Shown one piece after another: positions 22,021 through 34,099 of a DNA stretch of 64,000 nucleotides (position 1 is the stretch's first letter; the number at the start of each line of letters is the position of its first letter). Source of the DNA: Lycorma delicatula. Taxonomy: Eukaryota > Arthropoda > Insecta > Hemiptera > Fulgoridae. A model generated the notes under the pieces. That model saw nothing but the letters and a program-made list of their open reading frames with translations, was not told the origin of the DNA and did no database searches. The stretch is taken from assembly GCF_047948215.1 (NCBI RefSeq), contig NC_134457.1, forward strand, positions 87,678,898 through 87,742,897. Direction: 5' to 3'. A program made the translations under genes and the position numbers.

Positions 22021-24530
22021 AAATAATGATCTCTATATTTGAAAAATAAATTTTTTACAAACAAGAATGTCTATATTATTTTTAATCACTATATATGTAA
22101 TTGATTGTTATTAATTGGATTGTTTCTATTTATTAGGATAATATTTCAATTTCTTTTGGCTCTAGTTTTGACGCTAAGAAAATAAATATACAGTATGTAG
22201 TTTAATTTGCATACAGTATGATGGCGATAATCCGAGATCAGGCAATCGGAGTTTCCAATAATTTGAGCTGAAGTTCTTAAAAATTACAGTGTGCATTATT
22301 AACTAATTATTTTTGCTATTTATAAGGTAGCGGATGCTCGATGTGAAATTAAAATAGAAATCATGAAAAAAACCACATTATTTCTTCATAATATAACTGT
22401 TTGTGAAGATAGTTTTACAAATAATGAGTTGACCGCATTCATACAAAAAAAAAATACCAGGTTGCGGAAACTCAACTGAAGAAAGAAATTAATGAAACAC
22501 TCGATTCATTGACCAAAAAAGAAAACATTATTGATATATGATATAAAATAATAACGGTAGACCACCAAAGAATAAGCGATGTTAGTGGCAAAGAAGAGGA
22601 AGGTGACTAAAAACCAAAAATGACCTACCACGCGAATGATAGATTTACGTTTTTAAAAATCGCACTACGCTACGTAGTATAGCAGATCGAGTGACGCAAG
22701 TGACATTTTATTTCTTTAAAAGAGAAATCACCTTGCAAAAAAGAAAATGTATAGCACCAAAAAACAAAAAGAAAAAAATGTAGCCAACTATTTAAAAATA
22801 AAAAAAAGTAAGGTACACTTAAATTTTTCAATTTTATTAGGTAATTTAGTATAGACTACTACTGTCAAATTAAACCAGCTTTGGCAACTTAAAAATTATA
22901 TTTGTTATGTATCGAGTAATCCGAGGGGCCTGCTGTCAACATTAACTCGATTAGCAAGACTATATTGTAATAAAAAATGAGTAAAGGATGTATTAAATTA
23001 ACTCTTGACTTAATTAACTATTTGTATTGTTTATATTTTAAGTCTATTTTTATATCTCAAAATAAAACTGATTTTTTTATAAGAAAATTTACTTGCTATA
23101 CAGACCGTACTTAGTTCATAATAGCTAAGTCCATAATAACGCTTTTAAGTTTTGCATAACGAACAAATTCAACATACTTCGTTTCAAGTTTGTTTAACGA
23201 ACACTTCTATAGGCTCTTTGTAAATATGATTCAACCCTGCCATCCGTTTATAAGAACAATTTAAGAATAAAACTTCACGTGTAACCCCTTTTTTATACTG
23301 TTAAGTCGGTATTATTCAACATCCTGTAGGGTAGAAACGATCCTACTAATGGACTTTTAAAAGAAAACATTTTGTTTGTTATATATACATTCATTGTTAC
23401 TTTTTACATTATAAGAATACAAAGAAATGAATTTCTAATTAGGAAAGCCCTTCTTTTTTTCAGGGTTCTTCCATGTCCCATCTGACCATTGAACCACTCG
23501 TAAATTTTATCCGCTATTCGGCTGCACTTACTCACTCACTACGTATAACTGTCTGACAGTTTGTTTTTAAAATATTTCTTTCTTTTTATGTAGTCGAACT
23601 AATACACATATAATTTATTACAGTCGGTTTAAAAATACTTTATGTACTGACAAGTTTGTTAGTTATCCGATGATGAACCCGGTACTACTATTTCGTTTAA
23701 TTTGTATTATATTATACATTAAATCTTATCTAAAAAGAGTTCCACCTGAAGATACTCATCAGAGAGTTTTAGTTATTTGAATTACCATAACATTTCAAAG
23801 AAGACACTTTCCGATGTCCGATTAAGTGTTTCAGTTTGAGTAATATTTATTACCGTTCATAAGAAACCAGTTTTGTTTTTTTTTTATAAGAAAAGAAAAA
23901 CGAAATAAAAAATATATAGACTTTTAACGACTCATAGAATTTATTTCGAGTCTACGATCGTACGTACACAAAGATATAAAAACATACATAAACATAAAAA
24001 CATATATTTATTTTTTTTATAGACATATTTATGTACGGTTTACGAATGCTTATTTCATACGTGCAGTGATTATAATATAGTATATATTCATTGGTAAAAC
24101 TTATGTCCAGTACAAAGCTAAACTAATAGCTGTATTGTACTGGGTGTTACGTAGAGACAGTCATGGTCTGATGACTGAACTACAGCTTACGTATCGGAAA
24201 TAAATATCGAATATCATGACCTACCTATCTATTTTCTACTACTACATTTGTATGACGTAAATAAAATGTAGATGTAATAAATATTATTGAAAAAGTCTAC
24301 AAATAATTTTTTTTATTAATTATTATTGTAAGCAAAAAAGTGATAACGATATCATAAAATTAAAAAAAAAAAAAATATAGTAAAGGATTTTGCTTAAAAA
24401 AAATTGTTTCAAAAATGCTAACTCAACATACATTTAAAAATTATATTGAATAATTTTTGCAATCGACAATTAATTGATTAGTTGAACTCTATCTCTTTGT
24501 CTCTTCAAATAAGAAAATTTACTTACTAAA
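22020..24530. other. AT-rich stretch without a recognisable gene
   Basis: Around 22220-22250 and 22915-22935 there are 'gataatccgaga' and 'gtaatccgagg' phrases reminiscent of Tigger-type ends, but no convincing inverted pair. Stops interrupt all frames. No RNA gene seen. Confidence 0.4.
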
Positions 24531-24539
24531 AAAACACCA

Positions 24540-24689
24540 ATACCGATGTTCTTTGTGATTGGGTTTCGATTAACCACACATCTCAGGAATGGTCGACCTG
24601 AGACTGCACAAGACACTTCGTTTACATTCACACATATCATTCTCACTCATCCTCTGAAGTAATACCTTACGGTGGTTCCGGAGGCTAAC
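24540..24689 (+). repeat. Main tRNA-derived SINE, 5'-truncated (copy 3)
   Basis: The tRNA-like head is absent. The copy begins at 'taccgatgttctttgtg' and runs through 'cacacatctcaggaatggtc' to 'ggttccggaggctaa', followed by T-rich sequence. Confidence 0.88.
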
Positions 24690-25168
24690 ATTTTTTTTTT
24701 ACTTTAAAAAGGGAAAGGAAGCTTATATCAAAATTTAAAAAAGTTTTAATAATTCATATGAAAGATTGTATTTTCAAATTTCAAGTTTTATTAACATTTA
24801 AAATCTTGTACCTTAAATATGAGGAATAGGAATGTAGAGAAATTTATAACAAAATCTTCTAGAGAAGAACTAGGTTGATGGATTTTCATTAAAAAATCAA
24901 GGTTTATTTACTTGGTAATAGAAGGTAACAACAAAGACAATAAGAGACAATAAAGATCGGAATAAATAAAACAGAAAATTGAGAATGTAGGATGTAAAAA
25001 AGTAGTCAAAAAGTATTGGATAATAGTATCAAATCAATCTTGAATTGATGGTTGAAAACAAAATCTAAATAATTAACTGATATGCACTCTTTTATCAGCA
25101 ACAAATAATTTACAGTAAAATTGTTTCCACTAGTATGGAAACGGAATTTTCATTTGAAATTTTAAAAA

Positions 25169-25458
25169 ACCCACCGTGTTATCTAGTGGTGAGCTCGCCA
25201 TCGCAAGTCAGCTGATTTCGAAGTCGAGAGTTTTAAGATTCAAATGCTAGTTAAGACAGTTACTTTTATACGGATTTGAATTTTAGATCGTAGATACCGG
25301 TGTTCTTTGGTGAATGGGTTTCGATTAACCACACATCTCAGAAATGGTCGACCTGAGACTGCACAAGATACTTTTTTACATTCGTACATGTCATCCTCAT
25401 TCATCCTCTGAAGTAATACGGTAGTTCCGGAGGCTAAACAGAAAAAGAAAGAAAAAAT
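25169..25458 (+). repeat. Main tRNA-derived SINE, full length (copy 4)
   Basis: The head is 'cccaccgtgttatctagtgg', followed by the full body and the tail 'ggaggctaaacagaaaaaga'. Flanks 'aaattttaaaaaa' (25157-25169) and 'aaattttcaaaaa' (25459-25471) are a likely target-site duplication. Confidence 0.9.
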
Positions 25459-26508
25459 AAATTTTCAAAAAGGTTTCTTCTAAAAGCTTCTTAAAATTTT
25501 GTTTCAATTAATAACTGCCCTTTTTCTTCTATTGATATACACAGTGCATTATTGTTTTTCGGTAGAAAGTGTTAATTCATTTTTTGTTTTCCAATGTCTG
25601 TCTCATTCTTTTGTACGCCTGTTATTCATATAAAGCATCTAAGGTAAAAAAGTGAACGTATCATTTTGTAGGGCTAAAAACCATCTGCATTGCGATAAGC
25701 CTGACATGCTGATGCGCAACGGTATTCTTGATTCAGTAATAATTACAAAATGGAAAAAGCACTTTATTTCTCATTATCATTCGTAAACCTGGTATGAAAA
25801 ATATCTATACCAGTTTTCAGGATGTATTGTATCTTGGGACAGGTCACCTACAAACATTTCGATTATCGAATCTATATACGTGTATCTTTAAACTTTTCTG
25901 TGTACGAAAATACAACACCAATGAGTAAATAAAAAAAAATTATTTTCACTGGATTGAGGTCAAAATCTGATTAAAAATTAATAATTTAAAATTTAAAGCA
26001 AACTTTAGAATTTATTTACTGTATATTTTTTAAAGTGTATTTTGAACAAGTAAATAGTAAAAAAAACTTTCATGAAGACGGGGTTCGGGCTTGTGGTCCA
26101 ACTGTCCGCAACTATTTAAGTTGTACAGATTTTGTGGTATTAACGAATTATAAGTTGAGTTATGAATCATAAAAGCATGAGAACAGGTTATGTAATGTTA
26201 CTTTTTTTAAGAAGAAAAAAAAATTTTGGTTTTAATAATAGAGGATATAACATTTGCTTTAAATAATGATCAGCTGTGTAAAATGACCATTCTTTTATTA
26301 GTACCAACAAGGATAAATGTACCAGAATACATTTATCGTAGAATGATTCTATTGAATAAATAATCTTACCTGGCGAAATATTAAAAGCAATGTTAGGTTT
26401 CATTATTTATTTTGGTTATTTATTCTATCTTCGAAAGGCTTACAGTCGATTATATATCATAACTTCTTTTTTTGATGATAAGAAATTAGTTTTGTAACGT
26501 GAAAAAAA

Positions 26509-26590
26509 TGCCAAGCCTGACCCGGATTCGAACCTAGAATTTTCTGGATGAAAGTTCGAGACCCTACCACTCGGAGGTAGACACGGAGGT
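26509..26590 (-). repeat. tRNA-Glu-like SINE head, minus strand
   Basis: On the minus strand, 'gagtggtagggtctcgaact', 'ttcatccaga' and 'taggttcgaatccgggtc' resemble the D-arm, anticodon loop (UUC, Glu-like) and T-arm of a tRNA. The acceptor ends do not pair, so it is a tRNA-derived SINE or pseudogene rather than a working tRNA. Confidence 0.6.
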
Positions 26591-26699
26591 AGAGAAATTA
26601 TACAGTGTTTGACGAAAAAACCAAAAGAATTTCATAATATTTTGTAAAAGCGATATTAAAGAAAAAAGATCATATCACACGTGTCTGGAAACGCGCTTT

Positions 26700-27080
26700 G
26701 TTTTCGAGTGGTAGTTAACAAATTATTTCCTTCTGATATCTCCTCAAAAGATTTAAATAAAACCTTGCTGAAATTCTTGAACTTAAATTAAGGAGTAAAT
26801 TTGAATAATTTGGCATGATTTTTTTACCTAAAAAAAATGAATATTACTGGTTCTAGAGCTGTATCTCTAGTAATTTTTAGAAAATGATTGTAAAATCTCA
26901 ATTAATTGTAAAACATAAAAAACTGGTGTCACAAAGTACAATTTTTTATACTGACGTACAGTAACGTCATAAAATTGTAAACATTAAAAATTTTTACACA
27001 AAATTTTAAGAAAATTAAATTCTTAGAAAATCTATGTAACTACTACGTCAAATGATCACGAAGAAAATTTAAAAAAATTT
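26700..27080 (+). repeat. Dispersed repeat family F (copy near tRNA-like heads)
   Basis: It shares order and phrases with 62060-62400 ('gaaattcttg', 'gattgtaaaa', 'ctggtgtcacaaa', 'aaattttaagaaaattaaat'). It lies between two oppositely oriented tRNA-Glu-like heads (26.51 and 27.08 kb). Diverged and non-coding. Confidence 0.5.
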
Positions 27081-27082
27081 GA

Positions 27083-27158
27083 AGCCGATCTCATGGCGAT
27101 TGGTAGCGTCTTGGTCTTTCATCCGAAGGTACCGGGTTCGAATTCCGGTCAGGTATGA
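27083..27158 (+). repeat. tRNA-Glu-like SINE head or tRNA pseudogene
   Basis: This 76-base stretch has a D-arm-like 'tggcgattggtagcgtc', a Glu-like anticodon loop 'ctttcat' and a good T-arm 'ccgggttcgaattccgg'. The 5' end 'gccgatc' cannot pair with the 3' 'tcaggta', so a functional tRNA is unlikely. Confidence 0.6.
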
Positions 27159-27594
27159 TATTTTTCATATACAACAAAATTCCATCGGGCTAAATGACAA
27201 AAGCAGTAGATACTCATAATCTCATAAAATTTTCAATTTTATTAAAGACAAAATAAACCAAAATGTGGGAAAACTGTTTAATTTTAACCCGAAATAAGAA
27301 TCATTTGAATATTAGAAAATATCTAAAAATAAGGTCAAATATTAAAAACAGATAAAAAGATAAATTAAATAAAGACGATAATTTAATAGCAATATTTAAA
27401 TTTAATTGTTATATTAAAAACGAAAATTCATTGTTTAGAAACTGTTTTAAAAAATAAATTTAAAAACCTTTTATTTTATTGGAAGTATTAACAGCTGATT
27501 AACAAGTAAATTAAAAAAATTATATACTTATATAATTTTATATGCATTGCCAAACCGCCTTTTAAACTGACATAAAGTAGTTAAGTTTTACTTT

Positions 27595-28450
27595 CCTGGC
27601 ATGATAGCTTTAAACCTACGCTGCAAGAAGGAAAGTATGGTATCAGTCAAGAAATGGGGTACGGGTATTTTGCATTTCACGACGTTTTATGAGTTAGGAA
27701 CCCCAAAAAACAAAAAAAAGTGGGAGTAATATTCGTATGCATATACAAGTGTGTTGGGGTGTTTGAAGCTTAATAACTTTGACTGGATGAACCCAATTTG
27801 ATGAAATTTTGTACAGAAACTAATGTATATACGAGCGATGTGTTGGTAAAATTTTTAATTAGGGGTCAATTTTCTCAAAATTTTGCAAACATAAGCCGTC
27901 TTATACGTATATAAGCTTAGTACATGCGTACTAATCTTAACCATTTTTGAAAAACCGTCTGCCCCAAATTTTCCACTTCCCCAAAATCTAAAAAGCTAAA
28001 TTTTTTATTAATAGCAATTTTTAACGATTTTTTTTACTGTCTTCCTAGTCATAGTAGTAATCCAAGTGGCCCCAAAAAATATTTTGGGGGAAATATTGCT
28101 GATGGGGGAGCCGGTTAAAGTTTAAAAATAACAATTTTTTGAGTTTTTCAAATCTTTTTTTGATTTATTTAAATTTTTAATATTATTAAAAGATTAAATG
28201 ATAAAATTTTAGTAATAATATTATAATAAAATTTCATCATAATTCATCCCAACACTAAAAATAAATTTTAGGTAACTTTTTAATGGTTGTAAATTTTTTA
28301 GTGGATTTTTTTTAGTTTCTTCCATTTAACATAGTAAACGTAGAAGAATCAAAAAAAATTTTGGAAAAGTGATTACGAAGAGGGGAGAGCCGGAAAAATC
28401 AAAATATCATTTTTTTGAATTTTTAAAACTTCTTTATTTAAATAAGTAAA
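27595..28450 (+). repeat. Dispersed repeat family E with internal duplication
   Basis: It opens 'actttcctggcatgatagct'. Two related sub-units lie at about 28040-28160 ('ggccccaaaaaatattttgg', 'gggggagccggttaaa') and 28330-28430 ('aagaggggagagccggaaaa'), each followed by 'aatttttgaatttttcaaa'-like text. No coding frame. Confidence 0.5.
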
Positions 28451-29636
28451 AATAATTTAACAACAAAACTTCATGATAAATTACCCTCCCACCTCAGAAA
28501 AAAAAAAATCTTAATATTTTCATCCATAATTATTTTTCCGCTATATAAAAATAAATAACCAATACCATGAAAGTATAGCAACTTTGTTGTCAGTTTTTTT
28601 ACTGAAATACCATATGAAATAATTCATGTAAATTTAAGACAATATTTGGAGTACATAAACCATAAGAAAGGTTGCGTGTGAATGATAATGCCATGAAATG
28701 AAGTTAATCCTTTATTCTTTAAACATTATATCCTTTATTCATTAAAAGTATATATTTTTTTACACTTTAGTTTATTTACGTAACATACTTTCTTAGCGTG
28801 CCATTTCTATAAGATAATTCCAGTAATATAACTTTACAGAATAACACAGCGGTTTTTATTTTAATTTCAAGAAGTTTTAACCTTTTTTAATGATAGTCTT
28901 AAAAACCCCACGAACCAAAAATCCCTAAAAATAAAAGGAAAGGAACTGAATTATATTTAGTAAGGTTTTAATAAATATATTTAATGGAGATTACACAAAA
29001 AAGAAGCGTAGTTTCTTTTTTATTAATTATTTTAATCCCTTTTGTAAGTTAATAGTATACATCCAGGAGAAATTTATAGAAACTGATTTTTTTAGTTAAT
29101 TGAAAAAAACAAAACAACAGATTATAAAACATATAGTCTATTCGCTTGTTTACATCCAATTTGAGGTATAACAGTTAAAAATAATAGAATAGAGAGGCTA
29201 TATAATTTTTTTCTTACACAACCGATTATTTACGGTCAGCTTTAAAAGTATACAACAAAATACGTCTCATTTAATCGGTTAGCTATCTCAATTAAGGTGA
29301 AGGTTGTTTTTTAATGTTACGGACCACCGAAAAAGAAAGACAGTCAATTTACCCTATTTCATTGGTTAGTTAATTTAATGTAGATAATATAGTTCAGTTT
29401 ATTAAAATAAGTAATTATTTTATAAATGTAGATAAAAAAACATTTTAAGAATAATAAAATGTATATTTATTACTAATTAAATTTACGTATATAATATTCT
29501 CTTTCTACTGATTTACATAACTAATTCTTTTTTATTTTCTTTTTTTGTTAATAAGTACTATAAATAAAAGTTATACTTATTGTATGGTAATTGATAAAAT
29601 ATTTACTTAAAAACATAAATTAATTTTAAATTTATC

Positions 29637-29690
<54 letters not shown>
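29637..29690. repeat. Compound (AT)n(GT)n microsatellite
   Basis: A TA tract passes directly into about 17 GT units. The 'MCVCVCVC' open frame over it is an artefact. Confidence 0.95.
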
Positions 29691-29694
<4 letters not shown>

Positions 29695-30215
29695 CAAAGT
29701 ATACTGATTCATTCATCAACGCCCAGCTCAAACCGCTTAATCTAAATAAGCAAATTTTGGAGGGTTCATTGATCTTATATGAAATAGGCCGTAAAAAGAA
29801 CCACTCACTAAGGAAGGATTTTGGATTTGAAGGAAGGATTTTGAATCTATAAGGGGAATGAAAGATTTTTTAAATGAAAATTCTATATTTCAAGAACCGA
29901 TGGTGTTAACAGTAGTGAAAATTGGTATTTAAATCCTTCTTTAAAAGAAACATTAATATGTGATTTCCATTTTTCAAAAATCCAATTTGGGGGAATTTCA
30001 TGAAAATTCTATCACAGGAACCAAAGGTGTTACAGTTGTGAAAATTAGTATTTAGAAAATAAAATTATACTATTTCACCATTTATAAAAAATTGTTATTT
30101 AGTGGCAAGGGGCGGATCAGCATTTTGTATGAACATTCTAAATCTCAACAATACGTAACAAATAATAAATGTATTCTAGGAAATGACTTCGGTCTTCCAA
30201 TGCTAACCGGTTTGT
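29655..30215 (+). repeat. Dispersed repeat family D (copy 1)
   Basis: This stretch mirrors 47695-48290 on the other strand: microsatellite at the outer end, then 'aaaccgcttaatctaaataa', 'aaccgatggtgttaacag'-like blocks, and at the inner end 'atgtattctaggaaatgact' with 'ttccaatgctaacc', matching 'tgtattttaggatacgact' with 'gtccagtgttaacc'. Here the inner end abuts a LINE fragment; at 47.7 kb it abuts a Helitron helicase fragment. Confidence 0.6.
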
Positions 30216-30605
30216 TCGGTGAAAGATCGTCCTTTCCTGAGTCCACTTTGGTCAATTTCTTCTGTCAAGTTGTTTCTCGGGTCTGATCGTAGTATTTTTT
30301 ATAGAATTTTGTAGGTTATTGGTAGGAGTGAAATTCCTCTATAATCATTAAAATTTGTCAAGTTTTCTTTCTTAAGTAGTGGGTGAAAAAGAGCAGTGGT
30401 CCTATGTGATGAGATTTGTCCATTTTCCAGATGTTTTCAATGATTTCAATTTGTTTAGATAGTTTTCTGGGACCAATGTATTTCTATATTTCAGCTATTA
30501 CTGGTATTGAGTCTTCCCCTGAGGCCTCATCGTTTTTGAGGGATTTAATGATTTCTTGGGTTTCTTCCTTAGACGGTTTTGTTTTGAATAAACCAGGATT
30601 GGTTT
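30190..30605 (-). pseudogene. LINE reverse transcriptase fragment
   Basis: Read on the minus strand across frames: 'PSKEETQEIIKSLKNDEASG' (30579-30520), then 'DSIPVIAEI', 'IENIWKMDKSH', 'KENLTNFNDYRGISLLPITY' (about 30372-30313, with DYRGISLLP at 30347-30321) and 'LRKGRSFTEQT' near 30240-30210. This order matches the N-terminal fingers and palm of non-LTR reverse transcriptases. The catalytic YxDD region would lie at lower coordinates and is absent. Stops and shifts make it dead. The clade (Jockey/R1-like or other) is not resolved. The plus-strand open frames at 30092-30286 and 30416-30619 are shadows. Confidence 0.75.
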
Positions 30606-30732
30606 TATTTTGGATTTAAACAGAAATCTCTTTGCTGGTTCTTCGTAGTTTAGAAAATTTTTGAAATATTTTGAGAGAATTAATTGTTTATTTAATTAAA
30701 CAATTGCTTAATTTGGAATTTAGCGAACTTAA

Positions 30733-30735
<3 letters not shown>

Positions 30736-30782
<47 letters not shown>
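30736..30782. repeat. (AT)n microsatellite
   Basis: About 23 uninterrupted TA units. Confidence 0.95.
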
Positions 30783-31374
30783 TGTGGTAATTAATTGTGT
30801 AATTAATTATTGGTTAAAAAATGAATCTTTACAAATACTGTAAATAAGAAAAAAGGTATTTTCAGTCAGTTGGAATTTTTGAGACAGTTTTTATCCTTAA
30901 TAAATGAAAAATTTAAACGAGAATAACAAATTTGAAAATACGCATATTTGACAGTATCTTTGAGTAAATTTAAAAGGGTTAAATTCGTCATTCTATGCTT
31001 TTCTTTTAATAGACAGTTGGTTTTGTATAGACAATTGGTCTTTTGTATAAAGAAATTACGACATAATGTCGTTAATTTTTTTTTAAATTTTGACATTAAT
31101 TACTGTTTATCTATTATTTATTCATTCATTAAAACTATCTGCAATTAAATCATCAACAGTGTTTGCTTTTTATTAAGATAGTGTCACTTTTTCTTCTTAT
31201 TTTATTCTAGAAAAAGTAATATTAATTTTATTGCTTCCTTTTCTCTTTATTTCATATTTTAGAAATCTATCTGATATTTGTTACTTCGACTGAATTCATT
31301 TTAACATAAATACTATAATTTTTTATAGTAATATAAGTATATTACATTACTGAATAATAAGTTACTAGATGGTC

Positions 31375-31690
31375 AGGGCTATGGTCCCTGGGTCCCCGAT
31401 GCGTTTGTTATTCTCATGATTGTGAGTATAGTAAGTATTTTACAGATATTCGTTAAAAAAAAAAAAAATTACTCATTTTACTTCATTATATTTCTGTTGC
31501 CAAGGTAACAAAAATATAATAAAGTAGAAGGATTAATTTTAAATTCATCCTCAAGGGGCTAAGGTTTCGATTTATGGCTCAAAATCTTCCTTGGGATAAC
31601 ACGAATGCATCATGAAAATTTGAAAGCTATCGGTCGGTTGGTTACAGCGTAATGGTGTTGCAAACAAATTTTCGCATTTATACATAAAAT
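31375..31690 (-). repeat. Dispersed repeat family B (copy 2, reversed)
   Basis: 'tttgaaagctatcggtcggt' with 'tggttacagcgtaatg' corresponds to the reverse complement of 10640-10700, and 'cctcaaggggctaagg' to the 10.74-kb block. Diverged. Confidence 0.6.
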
Positions 31691-31729
31691 TTATCGGAAA
31701 AACTATTTAACTTACTTAATTTTTTGAGA

Positions 31730-31965
31730 ATTCTAAATTGGCGGTCATTTAAATTTTTTAATCATTAATAATTCCTTATAAATTAGTTTTAACAAATCTT
31801 CCTTTATAAGATAAAATATTACTAAGTTTTTATTTTGAATAAAATGAAACTTTAATTGTTCAAATCGATTGATAAACAGCTGAGATATTGCTGAAATTGT
31901 TAAAGTGGATCACAAAAATTAAGCAGTCCGACAATTTTGTGCCTGTTTTTATTTCCTTCACTAAT
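31730..31965 (+). repeat. Dispersed repeat family C (copy 2)
   Basis: 'ttggcggtcatttaaatttt', 'gctgaaattgttaaagtgga' and 'cgacaattttgtgcctgt' match the 20.5-kb copy in the same order and orientation. Confidence 0.7.
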
Positions 31966-32009
31966 TGAATTAAAAGTAATTGATAACAATTTCTATTATT
32001 GTTATGTAG

Positions 32010-32160
32010 ATCCAATATTCGTCAGGCTGCATAATTTTTTAAATCAACTTTAACAATTTCAACCATAACTAAGGTTTTATCAACCGATTAAAAAAAGACG
32101 AGGTGTAATTTTTTTTGCAATAAAAACTTTGAGTTACAACAATCCTAACCAAAATCACGG
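32010..32160 (-). repeat. Dispersed repeat family C (copy 3, reversed)
   Basis: 'tcaactttaacaatttcaac' followed by 'ttatcaaccgatt' is the reverse complement of the core of copy 2, which lies only ~45 bp away. The two form a diverged inverted pair. Confidence 0.6.
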
Positions 32161-32349
32161 CTGTTTACTGTTAAACTGTAACAGGAGTACTTAAAACGAC
32201 TTTTGAAACTAGCTGTAAAAAACATTAAATAACCACCATTTAGATTAGGGTTGTTTTAGCTCGAAATGTTTTCAGTGTCCTTGAAATGATCGAAATTCTA
32301 CTCTTTTCATTTAAAATTTTTGAGTTGTCTCCTCCAAGATGCTTGTGGT

Positions 32350-33300
32350 GTGATACAGCGAAAATAAAATTAGTTAACAAAATTTGATGCGAATTAAATT
32401 TTGAGAACATTATTAATATTGTTTTAATATTGGAAAATAACTAGAAACAAAATCAATTATTAAAATTAAATAAATGGTAAATTTATTTTCATTATGTAAA
32501 TTTCCTTGTGTTATTCCGAAAATATTAAGAGATGAAAATTCATCGTTTAAAACTTATTTTGAAAAAATAGATTGAGTTTATTGTAAGTTAGCAGTGTTAA
32601 CAGCAGATCAAAGACTGAAAAATTAGTGTATTTGAATATTTGGAAAACGTAATTTACAAAGATTTTTTCAGAATTAAATTTTCTGCAAGATGATATATGT
32701 TTATTGACAGTTTAAAGAAGTTATTGTACCTAAAACCTAAAACATTATGTTTAATGACACCAATTTTTATGTTAATAATTTTCCCAAAAATTGCTAGATA
32801 TAAGTTGTGGGACCTGTTCAGATTTGCAGGTCACAAGCTACAATAAAAAATTTACTTCTTAATTGTTTAAATTTACCCTTGGAGAAGAAATCAGGACGAA
32901 ATATTTTCCAAATTGTAATTTCAAAAATTTCCGCCCGTATGAATTTTTTCTTTATTTTTCTTTGTAAAACAATTCCTTATATTCGTTTCGTTTGTTCATG
33001 AGACAACTCTGCTGTTCTTGCGTAGATTGGATAGATGATGGGGTTTATCGGCGAAACGAGATCCGTTGCGTTACCGTTGTAAATAAACTTTTTAATTTCT
33101 AACTGCCAAGAAAATACTTAGTTACATTACATTAAGCTAGCTACTGCGTAGATGTTTTACGCTAATATAATTTAATAATGCCAGACGTACCTCATGCAAT
33201 GTCTACCTCAAAGCATCTGTTCTTAACTCAAGTTTCCAAAACCTAGTACATCCATACTAATTTAGCGTACATTTCTATGTTAGTATATTTAGATCTCTTG
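32350..33300. other. AT-rich stretch without a recognisable gene
   Basis: The frame 32807-33001 has no recognisable motif. No RNA gene or matching repeat was seen. Confidence 0.4.
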
Positions 33301-33330
33301 ATATATTTAGAGATCTAGATCTATAGCAGT

Positions 33331-33565
33331 GGTTCCCAAACTTTTCCGAGTCGCGGCGCCCTTTTTCAAATAAAAGTTTTCCATGGAGCCCTACCCTAAG
33401 TAAAAGTATGACTACTCGTAACGGATAAAAATAAATAATACTCGTGTACCTTCTTTACTTTTTTACTTTATTAACATTAAAGTAATAATTATATATGTCT
33501 TGGTTCAATTAATTATGAAGCTTTTACAATATTTCGCGGCCCCCTATGAAGAGGCCGCGATATTA
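33331..33565 (+). mobile_element. hAT-like terminal fragment
   Basis: 'cagtggttcccaaacttttc' at 33331 is the widespread terminal sequence of hAT-type non-autonomous elements in animals, and it is followed by 'gcggcgccc' and 'gcggccccctatgaa'. I could not find a matching right end or an 8-bp target duplication. The short hairpin 'cgcggcc'/'ggccgcg' lies at 33536-33560. Confidence 0.45.
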
Positions 33566-33670
33566 TAGAATAGATATTATGAATATATTATTATTATTAT
33601 ATTATATTATTATTATTATAATATATTATGAATAGGTATTATAGATACAGATATGAAGAGGCCGCGATAG
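33544..33670 (+). repeat. Local direct duplication
   Basis: 'atgaagaggccgcgat' occurs at 33546-33561 and again at about 33653-33668. The segment between is rich in (ATT)n, suggesting a local tandem duplication through the microsatellite. Confidence 0.7.
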
Positions 33671-34099
33671 GTCTTAATATCTCATTTACACGAAATACAT
33701 TTTATAGCATTTTATTAGTACATTTCTACTGATTGTTTGTTAATATTAAACTACAAAAACGTTGATAAAAGTATAAATTAGTAACTATTTATCGTATCAA
33801 TTTAAACATTTTATTGTCGTAAATAGAACATGAAATTCTCAGAAAGCTAAATTTCTCATCATGAAATGTATTTACTTCTTATAAGAAGTACCATCGACGT
33901 ACTCCCACTCGATGAAAAAAAATCAGTTTTTCTTATGTACTTCGAGAATTGTGAAATCTAGAAAAGAACTTAACCAAAATTTACATTTAAAAAAATAATA
34001 ACTGATAAATGCTAGGAAATATTTAAAATCGTAGAAAATAATTAATTTTTTTTTTCATATTTAACGAAACCACTGCACAATGTAAATCGAGAATAGTGC

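Noticed and set aside
22220..22935. Tigger-type element bounded by 'ataatccgag' phrases
   Set aside because: Both phrases point the same way and no TA-flanked inverted pair was found.
27083..27158. Functional tRNA-Glu gene
   Set aside because: The T-arm and anticodon loop look right, but the acceptor stem does not pair and related partial copies exist, so a SINE or pseudogene fits better.
29655..29852. Open frame starting with repeated Cys-Val
   Set aside because: It is a translation of the (GT)n microsatellite and the adjoining family D repeat.
33331..34079. Complete hAT element from 'cagtggttcc' to a 'ccactg' at 34079
   Set aside because: Only about nine bases of the ends agree and no 8-bp target duplication flanks them.
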